Shown here: positions 10,699 to 21,346 of the stretch, one piece after another
How positions within the stretch are numbered: the first letter of the stretch is position 1
Layout: each line of letters starts with the position of its first letter
From: Simplicillium sp. C3G150-2
Lineage: Eukaryota; Ascomycota; Sordariomycetes; Hypocreales; Cordycipitaceae
DNA: 64,000 bases
Assembly (NCBI GenBank): GCA_022702485.1
Contig: JAJIYY010000006.1
Location: 1,116,001-1,180,000, forward strand
Direction: 5' to 3'
The notes under the pieces: generated by a model
Told to the model about the DNA's origin: nothing
Databases searched by the model: none
The model's input: the letters and a program-made list of their open reading frames with translations, nothing else
Position numbers and translations under genes: made by a program

Positions 10699-10799
10699 GG
10701 GCGAATGGTTTAGTGGTATAATACTCCCTTAGCATCCGCCTTCCTCCTGAGCAAGGCGCGATTTGGGAGTGGTCCAGGGTTCGATTCCCTGTTCGTCCA
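10699..10799 (+). tRNA. tRNA-Ala(AGC) with 29-nt intron
   Basis: A full cloverleaf folds: acceptor GGGCGAA pairs with TTCGTCC, D arm around GTTTAGTGGTATAAT, anticodon stem CTCCC/GGGAG, and T arm CAGGG-TTCGATT-CCCTG, with discriminator A at 10799. The loop reads TTAGCA, then an intron at 10735-10763, then T, so the mature loop is TTAGCAT with anticodon AGC (10731-10733). The acceptor has a G3:T70 pair, the alanine identity determinant. The intron sits at the canonical 37/38 position. Mature length is 72 nt. The internal B box is at 10778-10788. Confidence 0.93.
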
Positions 10800-10832
10800 T
10801 CACAGGTGGTTAGATTCCACCATATACCCATC

Positions 10833-10850
10833 TTTTTGTATTTTTTTTTT
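10833..10850 (+). terminator. RNA polymerase III terminator of tRNA-Ala
   Basis: A T5 run followed by GTA and a T10 run begins 34 nt after the tRNA discriminator base, the usual kind of poly-T stop for Pol III. Confidence 0.75.
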
Positions 10851-10958
10851 GCACCTCCTGGAAATTTTGCCCTGTCATTAATTATTAAATCAAATTTGAA
10901 TTGTTTTTTTTTTACCAAAGCTTTGATTATTATTATTGTATGTCTATCATGTATTGTT

Positions 10959-13900
10959 CTAGGGTCTTGTGCTCGTGGTAGGGCTCTTTGGCTGTGTGCT
11001 TCCCTTGCCCACAATCTTTTCTGCCCAATTCCAGCTTGGACTCGACGGACTCTCTGCGTTGTCAATCTTGCTGCTGGATTGCTCGCCTTTTTTCTTCTCG
11101 TTACCAGATTCCACATCTGTATCGTTCTCACTGTCCGACCAGTCTCTCTCACTCCAGGTAACAGATTCGTGATGTGGAGAGGTGTGTCCAGTAGATGAGC
11201 CACCAGCTTCTTCATTAATGGACCTTGGAAGCTCACCTACCTCGTCTCTGGCCTCGGCCGTGGCTTCTAAATCGACCTGATCTATTTCTTCCATTTTCTC
11301 TTTGGGCTCTGGATTTACTGCTGGCTCGGCTACCTTTGTCTCCGCTCCATGCTCGTCCGGCGGCTGGTTGATAGGCAGTGCTCGCTCACCGAGGAATTCA
11401 TCTTCGGTCCTCATGCGGGATACTGCGGAGTCACTGAAATGTACATCCACCATGTGCTTCATAACTGGCCAGCCGTGAGCATTTGCAAACATACGTCGCA
11501 CGACAATGTTGTTGTGCGCATCTGGTTCCAGCTTGACCAGGACCTTTCTCCATGCTAGTCCACGGTGATATCCTCGTGCAATCTTTTCTTCTACCTTCAT
11601 ATTAGAGCCGTCCACTACCTCGTCCGGATGCTTATCGGGATTTGTATTGGCTGTATCGTCGTAGTCCTTTGCAGACATTGACGAGTCTTGGTGAGTGAAG
11701 GTGGCATGTGGTGACGATGAAGCGCTATCTGTTGTAGGCTGCGACTTAAAGGTCTTTCTACGAATCATTGAAGACGTAGTTCGCTTCTTGAGAGGAGGTG
11801 GCGGGATATCCGACGGGTGATAGACTCTGTCATGGAAAATTGTGCGAGGTCGTTTGGATGGGTCAATAAGATAGTCAACATCTGGCATTGTTGGATTTAA
11901 CAAATCTCCAGCAGATTCAAAAATGGTTGTCTTCGGAGGAGCGGTGACTGCATTTGACTCTTCTTCAAGCTCGTGGCCAGAGGTAACTTTGGACGCTTTG
12001 CTGTTTGAAACGTCTGAGGTGCTAGAGCTTGGAGTGCTCGATCCTTCATTAAAGTGAATGGTTTGACCACGACGAAGAATGAATTTCTGCTTTTGAGAAA
12101 CATGCTGAGGCTTCGGTGGCTCGTTGCTCTTGAACAAGTTGAAGAAGCCGGCGAGTGGACCCTGGGTTGAGGGTTCAGTTGAACCATCTGGCGACCTTGC
12201 CTCTGTGTATGACCTGGGCACAGAATGTATGCTGGCTCGGTCATCTTCATGCATAGTGTCGTCATCTGGTTGAGGCACCTCGCGACCTTCAACTCGAGGA
12301 GTGCTCGCGCCAGAGTCCAGGTTCTGGCTGCTGTCTGATGTGACCTTTGACTTTGGTCGCGGTGTAATGTTTGTGCCTGTGAGCTCTGCCCAACCAAAGC
12401 CAACCATAGTTTCAACTAAGCCTGCATCTCTTCGAGCCTTCTCCACACGGCCAAGACCTTGCCAGTCCAGGAAAAGTAAGCAACTTGTTCGAAGAGGTAC
12501 GATGCCATCGTTGACAACGTTGGAGTATACGGTCCGATTGCGAAATTTCTTCAAGGCAATGTGCGCAGGCCCAGTAGGCAAAATACGCAGCAGTGGCTTC
12601 GATTCAGGCTGTGACTCGCCGTATACCTTTTTGTGTGCAGTTTCGCCAAGATTGCTGACCAAAGCGCCCCAGCCGTTTCGTGCAATCGTAGGAGCCCTCC
12701 AAGTCAGACCAAGATCCTTTCCAGTTCGCCCAACCAAGCCAAAATCTAGAGCAAATTTGACATACAAGGGATTCTCATTACTGAGACCGAGGAAGGGAGA
12801 GGCCAAAGCAATGAAGTTGATGGGTCGAATTAGATTGAAGAACTCTGGTGAATGTTTCTGGATGTACGCAACGGCATATGTTTGGACTAGGCCACCGAGC
12901 GAGTGGCCAACGAAGCTGATGCTTGTGATCTGGTACGGTCGTTTATGCTTCTCAAGATGCTCAGGAATGGTATCGCTGACCAAGTCGCTATGCTTGTGCG
13001 CCTTTTTGAGAGGTTCGTCGTTGGTGTCACGCATGTTGGCTCCTTCATGAAGTCCCTCACCCATTCCTTTACCGATGGGGATAAATGGCTGATCCGGGTA
13101 TGTGAGAGACAAGACGTATCGGGCTAAACGTTTTCCGAGGTACTTGATTCCTCTCTCTGTCTTGGTAGCATTGCCCGAAAACCCTCGAACTATCACGTCT
13201 TCATCCTCTTCCTCCTTTTCTTCGCCATTCTCTTCTGCTTCGTCGCCCACTGTACCAGATGTTTCGCCCGAACTCTTCTCAGCGCGTTCCTTTGCACGTC
13301 TGATTTTCGCATCCTCTTTAGCTTGAGCAGCTGCCGAATCAATGCTTTCTTTCATGTATAACATGTCTGCACCAAGATTGCTGTGAAGCCCATGAGTGAG
13401 GATAACCAAATGTATCTTCTTCTTCTTGCATGGCGCCTCTTCTTTGTCATCTTCTTTGCTTTCCTTATTGACGACACTTTCGACAGGGCGATCGGCCGTG
13501 TTTCTCGCTGTGATTCGTTCCTTTCCAGCATCGTCCCAGCCAGGCAATCGAGGGGTGTTCCACAGACTGGCCGTATCCTCCACCTTTATCTTAATAGCTC
13601 TCGAAAATACACCCTTCGGCTGCGCCGGGTGATGCCCATCCTTTGCACCAATACTCTGCTGGAGGTCGCTAACCTTTCCAGGCTGTGGTACTTGGCTTTG
13701 GCCCGACACAAGAGGTAGACTGCTGCTCAAGTTAAGAGACTTTTGGTCGCGTGCAACAACGACCTCGTATCCAACAGCGGCAGACGCTGAAAAGACGACT
13801 TGCGACGAGATTTCAATGATCCAGCTTGCCGATTCTTCATCATGCTGTGGCCCACTGCCAAAGTTGCCATGGTTCCCAACGCCGGCACTTTGTCTTATAT

Positions 13901-14210
13901 CGTCCGGTACCACCAATTCACACTCCCAAGACCCTCCTGCTTTCACCATGGGCTCGAATTCGGGCACGCCATACCGCCGGGGGTTTTCGAACTTGACATT
14001 GGGATTATAATTGGACGGATATGCAGCAGCAGAGAGAGTATAAGGCCCATGTACAAAGGCAGCTCGGAGTGCGATGGCAGAGGTGTTGCGAATGCGGACG
14101 AATAGCTTTTCGGGGGAGGGGAGGATGCGATCTTGTGACGGCGTGTATGTGACTGTGTAGCGAACAACCTCTCCGATCTTAAGGCTGCCTATCTGGTGAA
14201 GTAGAAGCAT
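10959..14210 (-). CDS. Large DUF676 (ROG1/YOR059c-like) lipase
   Basis: A 1083-residue protein read from a single long exon. Residues 1-105 form an N-terminal beta-rich domain (MLLLHQIGSLKIGEVVRYTV). The alpha/beta-hydrolase domain of the DUF676 serine esterase family follows: HLVILTHGLHSN with the oxyanion HG at 273-274, and SFVGHSLGG with nucleophile Ser437, then ASPFLGLSNENP. An acidic insertion (EEENGEEKEEEDED, about 325-340) interrupts the catalytic domain and is longer than in the yeast proteins. The C-terminal third is Ser/Pro-rich and mostly disordered, with one conserved block near YHRGLAWRKVLVKLEPDAHN. Yeast relatives include lipid-droplet phospholipase and monoacylglycerol-lipase-like enzymes. 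The substrate here is unknown. The start is the first ATG of the frame and begins with the conserved domain. Confidence 0.88.
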   Translation of the reverse strand: MLLLHQIGSLKIGEVVRYTVTYTPSQDRILPSPEKLFVRIRNTSAIALRAAFVHGPYTLSAAAYPSNYNPNVKFENPRRYGVPEFEPMVKAGGSWECELVVPDDIRQSAGVGNHGNFGSGPQHDEESASWIIEISSQVVFSASAAVGYEVVVARDQKSLNLSSSLPLVSGQSQVPQPGKVSDLQQSIGAKDGHHPAQPKGVFSRAIKIKVEDTASLWNTPRLPGWDDAGKERITARNTADRPVESVVNKESKEDDKEEAPCKKKKIHLVILTHGLHSNLGADMLYMKESIDSAAAQAKEDAKIRRAKERAEKSSGETSGTVGDEAEENGEEKEEEDEDVIVRGFSGNATKTERGIKYLGKRLARYVLSLTYPDQPFIPIGKGMGEGLHEGANMRDTNDEPLKKAHKHSDLVSDTIPEHLEKHKRPYQITSISFVGHSLGGLVQTYAVAYIQKHSPEFFNLIRPINFIALASPFLGLSNENPLYVKFALDFGLVGRTGKDLGLTWRAPTIARNGWGALVSNLGETAHKKVYGESQPESKPLLRILPTGPAHIALKKFRNRTVYSNVVNDGIVPLRTSCLLFLDWQGLGRVEKARRDAGLVETMVGFGWAELTGTNITPRPKSKVTSDSSQNLDSGASTPRVEGREVPQPDDDTMHEDDRASIHSVPRSYTEARSPDGSTEPSTQGPLAGFFNLFKSNEPPKPQHVSQKQKFILRRGQTIHFNEGSSTPSSSTSDVSNSKASKVTSGHELEEESNAVTAPPKTTIFESAGDLLNPTMPDVDYLIDPSKRPRTIFHDRVYHPSDIPPPPLKKRTTSSMIRRKTFKSQPTTDSASSSPHATFTHQDSSMSAKDYDDTANTNPDKHPDEVVDGSNMKVEEKIARGYHRGLAWRKVLVKLEPDAHNNIVVRRMFANAHGWPVMKHMVDVHFSDSAVSRMRTEDEFLGERALPINQPPDEHGAETKVAEPAVNPEPKEKMEEIDQVDLEATAEARDEVGELPRSINEEAGGSSTGHTSPHHESVTWSERDWSDSENDTDVESGNEKKKGEQSSSKIDNAESPSSPSWNWAEKIVGKGSTQPKSPTTSTRP

Positions 14211-15223
14211 TGCTTATACTATGCTGCGCTCGCAGATCTCAGATCTAAGCCAGTGTATCAAAAGGGACCTGGGTCGTCTTCTTGGCACGTGCGTGCCTAA
14301 GATTGAGGCCAGATTGGAGACGCCGGAGTCTCAAGTGTTATTGCGTCTTGGCGGTCATGAGGAACGAGAAAATTACAGCCAAGTCGGACAGGGAGGTATC
14401 TGGCGAGATAACCAAAGAATTCGAGGCGAAAGGTTTAGGGGAAATAAGGTAAAACCAGATAATTTCGAAGAGCAAAGCCGAGGGTAGATAGCGGATGAAG
14501 CGGGAGCCAAAAGGACTTGGCTCGTGACCCGCTCAACCAATTTGCCTGCCCTGTAATGGACGCTGTTGCAGGCAAATTACAGCACCCAAAGTTCGCCTCT
14601 CCTCAGTGCCCGCGCCGAGAAACCAGATTCAGTTGGGGGAGGCGGGGCCTTGATTTTGGGGGAGATGAGGGGCTTGGGTTAGGGGGAGACAGCACCACCA
14701 AGAAGACAAGAAGAGGCCGCCAGGCTGCGTGTGCTGTCCCGCACAGGCAATCACAAGCCAATTTTAGGTGTGTTGCGTCATGCTCGTTTTGTGACTACTG
14801 GTAGACTGCATCAGTGCAGTGAACTGGAGTGGACCGCCAGCACATGCCACTCCATTCACCGTCACACGTAAACGTTGGGCCGCATGCACTTTGCGATTGG
14901 GCAAGAAACGGTTCACGGCAAAGCAAAACAGACGTGAATTATACACATACATTACATTTATGTATAGAATATGATAGTCGCTCGCTATGCTCTTTCAGGC
15001 GGTCCAAGGAGAAAAGCAATCTGCCAAAAAAAAAAAAAAATGACACTCAACCCAACTCCCATTACTGCTGCGTTCGTGACATCCTGCTTCGTGTATCATG
15101 TCTCGGGCCCTATCCCGTTCTGTATGCAAATTGCTGTAAATGCCATTCTTCTCCGGTGTAATGTGATGGTCGTTATATCGTTACAAAAATCATTTAAATG
15201 CTGGGTCGTAACATCGTCATGCT
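14211..15223. other. Intergenic upstream of DUF676 lipase
   Basis: Contains several AGGGG/GGGGA clusters at about 14636-14692, similar to fungal stress-response elements, 420-480 bp upstream of the lipase start, and a run of about 14 A residues near 15027. No gene recognised. Confidence 0.5.
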
Positions 15224-17242
15224 TCATCGTGGATGTCCCACAACCGACTCGCCCTCTGGCAGTCCTGGTTCCACAAAGCTCCTCCATTCTGCAACTCGGT
15301 TCGCTCCTCTACCCTTACCATTCAAGCCCGCCATGGCTGACGACTTGGCCGTGGGTTCTTCGCTCACATGTCGTCGGTGCCTTGGCGAATGAACTGCTGC
15401 TTCGTCCTCATATCGACGAGAAGAACGACTGGGCACTACTCTCTCCGACCTAGCTCTACTCAACCCAGCGTCTCTTCGATCATCATCTAGGCCTCTAGCA
15501 CCAGCCATCGGCCCGTAGGGTCGAAGGGGAGGCGCTGGAGGAGACGAACGTCGAGGTCGGCCACGGCTCTCAGGGATCCGCTCGGAGAACCGTCTTTCGG
15601 GATATCCGTCTCGGCTTTGCCTTACTGGCGGAGGTTCGCGCCTATAGTTTTCGTTCATGAAATGACCGGCAGCGTTTCCGATACCTGTGATATCTCCCAG
15701 GCCACCAGACATGTTGTAATCGTCAGGGTGTCCCGAGTACTGCATGTTTCTTGCGACGACACCGTCTCGCAGTTCTTGTAGTCGTCGAGCACGCATCTCC
15801 TCGCCGTATGTGCGTGGGTGTCTTCCTGGGATATTCATGTTCTCCAAATAGTCGGCACCAGTCGCGTCGTGGCTGAACCATGGACAGTCGCATCCCTTCC
15901 ACTTAACACCGCATATTATACAAAATTCTGCACCACATCGACTGAAAAGCCTTGTTAGCTAACAACCTCAGAAGCATTCTGACCAGACCTGACTTACCAA
16001 GTCATGTGGTTACACCCTTCCTTCCTTTCAACCATGGCTTTGCAGCGATAGCATCGTTTCCAGCCTTCATCTGCTGCTTGGCTGAGAAACTGGCGAGTCT
16101 CTTCGTCTGTTCCGCACTTGGGTGACGAATGCCATTTCTTTCCACATTTGACGCAGACCTTTGTCTTGCAGCGACCACACTTTCCAACTTTGCGCCCATC
16201 TTCTCTGCGAATTCTGTCTGGGTCGATCCATTCGCCACAACCCTTGGATGGGCAGTATAGGCGGTTCCGGCTGGTATACTCTTCAAACTTTCGGTTCCAG
16301 TTCTTCTTAAAACCGCTATCAAAAAGCTTGTCAACATACTTCAGTGGAATATGCTCAGGACCACAGCAACGAGGAGGCATATGCTGAGGGTCATTTGTGG
16401 ACATGCGAAATATCCTCCTCAGACAGGAGTTACACATTCGATGACCACATTTTAAGTCGGCGCCTCTGGACAACGAAACCTCCTCCATGCAAACAACACA
16501 TTGGGCACTAAAGATGTTAGAACATCCTGATGTCTAAGACTGTGATTTACTTACTGTCGACTTGGCTTCTCTGATCGTGAACGGCGCTCTGCTCTCGGGG
16601 GCTTCTCTGGGGACACAGTGCGGCTGGACGAACCACCGAATATGCGGCTAAGTCGAGATTGGCCAGGCGAAGATTTGGATCTGCTTCGTCTCGAAGAGGT
16701 AGAATTAGCCCTTCTAGGAGATTCACCATATATGACTTCGGCAGTTTGGTAAGAGCCATTTGGAATACTGCATAACATTAGCTTTGGATATCGAATTAGG
16801 TCCGCTGGCACACTTACATGCGAGAAGTACGTGGGGGACGTGAGTCCTCAATGACATGAGGTGACTTCTGATGTCGGCTTGTGCGAGACGAATCGCTGAT
16901 GTCAGGAGTTTTCGACGAGCTGTAGCCTGGAGACTCAAAGGCACTTACGCGCCGTACCGGTTCATCGGTGTTGTATTTGCTTCTTAGCAAGCTTCGACGT
17001 CCTGAAACGCCGCTGCTCTCTCGCCTCATAAAACGAGGGATTTCCTCCTCTTGTGAAATATACTCATCTGATGGCCGAGAGTATACGTAGTCTCCCCAGT
17101 CTCCGGTGCTCTCTCGTGGAGCATAATAGTCTCTTGGCCTTGCACTGACATAACGAACTGGCCGATCGTCGATAGACTGCTCCCGTCTTGTAGAGGGACC
17201 AGCAAATGCGTCCGACAGTCCACGCGACAAACGGTGCGACAT
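15224..17242 (-). CDS. RBR (RING-IBR-RING) E3 ubiquitin ligase
   Basis: Four exons, 17242-16818, 16767-16555, 16507-15998 and 15941-15224, give 621 residues. The first ~210 residues are Ser/Arg/Pro-rich and likely disordered. RING1 starts at Cys216 (CVVCMEEVSLSRGADLKCGH), followed by an IBR (CPSKGCGEWIDPDR, CGRCKTKVCVKCGKKWH) and RING2 (CYRCKAMVERKEGCNHMTC, then CGAEFCIICG). The last Cys of GCNHMTC, residue 383, is the position that carries the ubiquitin thioester in HHARI and Parkin; its codon is split TG|T by intron 3. The tail of about 220 residues is Arg/Pro/Ser-rich. RBR ligases pass ubiquitin through this cysteine. Substrates are unknown; this architecture, with disordered flanks, is common in filamentous ascomycetes. 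Confidence 0.92.
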
Positions 17243-18747
17243 TATGGACGTCTACGCAAGTGGGAGTGGCCAGTCGCCCGCTAGAGCAGTCGAATGGCGC
17301 GACGGCTACCTTTACGTCCAACTGCTGGTTGTGAGGCGAAGTATTTCAGCGAATGAAATGGTGCCTCGCTGGCAGTGTCGTGTGTGGCTTCAAGCAGTGT
17401 GGTGACACTTTTCACCCAACCGTATAATGATAGAAGGGAGCGATTGAAGCAGCGTAAATTGGAGGCTGAAGTAGCGCAACACACTATGCTGAAGCGGCGT
17501 TCCTTGAATGTCGTAAGAGAGGTGTACCGCTGGAGAAAAAGCAGGCGTTCTGAACGGGAAATATTGTCTGGAATAAGACGACGTTGTGAGACCGATGACG
17601 AAGAGGAATTCGAGGGCACATAGGCCAAGAGCGTCAACATTTGTCTCTCCTCGAGGCAATGACAGATGGAATTCGGAAACTAAAAACTAAGTGAGGTAAT
17701 CGCTCCTGGATGCAAGCCACTTTGAGAGACAAGACGTTGTGTGCCTCCACAAGTCCAAATGCAAAGTCGAATGAGGTGGTTAGACAAACGCCGCCCAATG
17801 TCGTATCTTAAGGCAGCGTCAAACGTGTATCCAAAGTCAACCACAAACGTTCCGCAGAGTGCAAACAACAAAATGCTCCCAAATGGATGAAAATAAAAGA
17901 ACAAAGTAACGCAAAGAGCAAAAATAAAACAGCAAGGCCGTGTGCTAGCCCAACAGAATGATGGCCGGTCAAAAACTCGGTGGTTGGACTTCAGTTTGCA
18001 AACGGGTCACGTGTGGCTGGCGGCTAGTTGTTTCGCTGTTGTAGCGGCGTTCTGTTTCGATCTCTCTGTTTCCAATGCTGGATTGTGGCAACATATGAAA
18101 TAGAAATAAAGAAGAAAAAATTGGAAGAGGACCTTGCATAGGCAGCAATGCCAGCTATACTGACTCAAACATGGTCCTTTTTGCCAGATTATCGACATCA
18201 CCTGCAGCCTTGGAAGCCTCTGGACTTTTGCAGGGATTCTTGGGCCATGTCAAGTGCTAGGCTGTCGTGACTCCTTCATGGGGCTCTGGGGCCCTTCTGG
18301 GCGCACACGTGGGGCATTTCCTCCAGCGAGCCAGGGGCGTCACAGTGGTGCCATTCCCGCTGCGGCACGGCCCCTGGCAGTGGGGTTTAGGGGTAGCCAA
18401 GTAACTGACCAGCCTGAGCAGGCAGTTGATCCACTAATCTCGCTGGGGATGCTGCGCTGTGGTGATCATGCCTGGCATCTTTTCGCAGGGGATTTCGGCG
18501 GATCGGCTGGGCGGAGCTGCGTCACTCTCGGCACTTGAAGTTATAGTGCAGCGAGGAATATGTGCGTCTGAAAATGGCCAAAATGACGTTTTCGGCAGCT
18601 TTCTTACATTTGACATATTCCAAGATGTGTCTGCGTGAAATCAACTGTATCATGAAATCTGTACCGTTGGATAGTGTTTGTATGTACATGGCGGCATTCC
18701 TTCATATGTCCATCACATCTTTTGGACATTCCATCATTATTCCGACT
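17243..18747. other. Intergenic between RBR ligase and Zn2Cys6 factor
   Basis: About 1.5 kb without a supportable gene. It covers the RBR promoter and the 3' region of the transcription factor. A single TGACTCA element occurs at 18161-18167. The short frames present show no family features. Confidence 0.5.
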
Positions 18748-20707
18748 TTAAACACCTCTGAACTTCTTCTGCCTCGTCTCGGCTTCTCTGATGATCTCAG
18801 CTGCAAGAGCAAGACTGGGAGCCAGGTGGCCATATCGCTCGATTTCAACAACAACGTCGTGAATGATCTTGTCTAGAGCCTGTTGGTTTGGGACAACGCT
18901 AAGCAAGATGCTTTGCAGTGGCGGTGATATCGATGCCCCAAGTATAAGTAGGGACTGCGAAGTCATGGATAGCGCGCCTTGCCAGATGTATGGCATGTGT
19001 CCGGCTTGGCTGTTCAAGAATTAGTACTGCATAAGCAAAGATCGACTCTTGTAGCTCGGCTTACTGTTCTGATATGTGTTCGAGCTGCCGTACCGACGAC
19101 TCTAAACATTTTTGGCAATTTTCTCTGACTGTCGGATCCGAAAGAGCCTGCTCGTTTTCCAACACGGCGAGGACGTAAGGCCGGAATATGATTGTGCGGC
19201 AAGCATAGAACCTCAGCCGCAACACTGTCTGTACTGGATCCGTCAAGGCAACCCTTGTGAAGGGGAATTGCAGCGGGCCCGGCAAGCTTTCATACCACTG
19301 CGTTAGCTGATAGTCAAGCTCAGTGACAATTGGTTCAAGCGTAGCCGTTGAAACGGGCACATCTTTGGAATAAATGAGCTGGCTGACGCGATTGAGCAGT
19401 CGTCTCAAAGCAATTTCTGCCAGAAAATACCACAAATCATCACTGCCAACCTGCTCATGACGATCGCCTTCGAATCCACCAGGGAGCCCAACCTTCTCTT
19501 CGAACTGGACCACACCAGAATGGGGTAGATCCAACTCTGCTAATAAATCGCTCTCAAATAGCAGTGTATTCCAATAAATCCTCTCGACCAGTTCTATCTG
19601 TTGTGGTTCAATCCTATTCGGTGACATGAGCAACAGCTGCAGCTTGGTGCTTGCGCTACACAGCAAGTTCCACGCTTCCAATGGTCGCACTAGGTAGAAT
19701 AGATAAGCAGCTGCAAGCAGATGACATTGAGCGGCGAGCACACTATTTGTCGTCATCATTCCTGGCAGCAAACACCATGCAGCCATGAAATACTGCATAC
19801 CCGGAGGGTCATCGGATGGGTCAATCCTCGAGATACTACCACGAGAACTTGCCTGCCCAAGCGCTAATACTAATAATACAATGCAACTCTCAGGTCCTTC
19901 TCGGAATCCATTTGACAGTGCTGTTCGGTACTGACTCTTCCAAGCAAAGGGGTTGACACAAGCGTACCAAATATTCACTTTCTCAAAGTAAGCTTCGATA
20001 TATGCCTGTGTATTTGACAAGTCGACTCCCGGTGTCTTTGCTAGCGATTGCAAGGGCTCGCGGTCCATTTCTACTTGAAGTAGTATTTGAGGGTCGTATG
20101 GCCGTGGGACAAGATCTCTGATAATCGGCCATCGTAAGAGGTAAAGTGTAGCGTTTGTGTGGCATTTTGGCATTGTTGATATATTCGTTCCAGTCGGCGC
20201 GCTAGACCAAGTGCCCAATCCCCCGTTTGGAATTACTGGACCAAATGTTGTAGGTGCTATCATTAACATATGATCTGCCCCGATGCTGGTGTCGTTGCTC
20301 ATTGGCGGTGATGACTGTTGATGAATAGCTGGTGCGGTTGGCGTAGACCCCGAACTGATGCTCATTTGTAGCATATTTTCAATGCGATTGAGTTGTTCGA
20401 TAATAAGCTTATCACCAGCGTCCAATTTGATCCCGGGTTCCCTGTAGTTACAGTCTGCCCCAAGTTCTGTGCAAAGCTTGCACTTGGGCCTGTTGCCGTC
20501 ACATCGTGACTTGCGCGACCTGCAGACCTCGCACTAAAGCCATCAGCATCTTATGATTTTAACATCAAACTTCGTCTCTGATGCATTTTTACTTACGGCT
20601 ATTGTAGCTCTCCGACGAGGATAGTCAACAGCGCTATCCACCAGTCGTCTCTTGTGAGGGTTCGGGCTGGTGTGCTCCATGTCTTTTGACTGGCCGTTGC
20701 TAGACAT
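18748..20707 (-). CDS. Zn2Cys6 fungal transcription factor
   Basis: Three exons, 20707-20597, 20533-19065 and 19009-18748, give 613 residues. The binuclear cluster starts at Cys38 directly after intron 1: C-X2-C-X6-C-X6-C-X2-C-X6-C (CEVCRSRKSRC, then CKLCTELGADC). A basic stretch HKRRLVDSAVDYPRRR precedes it and a short coiled-coil region (LIIEQLNRIENMLQM) follows, suggesting dimer binding to CGG half sites. The rest is a fungal transcription factor middle-homology region with LVLALGQAS, PGMQYFMAAW and LCSASTKLQLLL. No metabolic target can be deduced; the neighbouring lactonase gene, on the same strand, is a possible but untested target. Model confidence is high since both joins keep frame. 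Confidence 0.9.
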
Positions 20708-21346
20708 GTTTGAACGTGAGAGTACTGCTATGACGAGATAGCAAGACCGTAAGCTGACAGCTTAATCGTAGTCGCAATCCAATCAGGCCGTTGGCAGACC
20801 GATTCGCAAGTTTGCAAGGCGCCTGGCCCAAAGCGAGGCTCAGGCCGCCAATTACGACAGTGAGCTCAATTGGCCAGCACCATGCACCTCTGGGAGCGCG
20901 CAACAACCTAGACGACCTCAAATGCGATGGCGCAAAACCCTAACAACTGAATTCTTCGTTTCGCACTGCTCAAGCCTTCATACAGTCCGGTTTCACGATG
21001 CAAGATTGAGTATGGAGGTGAGACTCGGGGGAGGAAGAGCTAAAGCTATCGTACAGCGAATCGCCAGTGGGTCCCGGGCAGGCTGCGCGCCCAGCATTTT
21101 AGGTGCAGGCTTGTTCACGAGGACAGTGGATGCACGCAACGGCGGCCGTTTGCTAAGCTGAGTCTTCGCTGCGGCGCTTTGTTCAAGACAAGAAACAATT
21201 ACATTTGCTCCACTAGCAGTTGAGGCCGTTGACAGGACCAGTTTCTCGTGTGAACATATGCATTGGGTTTTGTATATACCGTGTCTATCCATCTATGTAC
21301 ATTTGGCTGTGTCTGCTTTTCATCTTGGTGTAGACATGCACTCAGT
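20708..21346. other. Intergenic between Zn2Cys6 factor and lactonase
   Basis: About 640 bp comprising the factor's promoter and the 3' UTR of the lactonase gene. No other feature recognised. Confidence 0.55.

Noticed and set aside
10658..11236. 192-codon minus-strand frame across the tRNA
   Set aside because: It overlaps the tRNA gene and its terminator and the start of the lipase 3' end; no conserved features.
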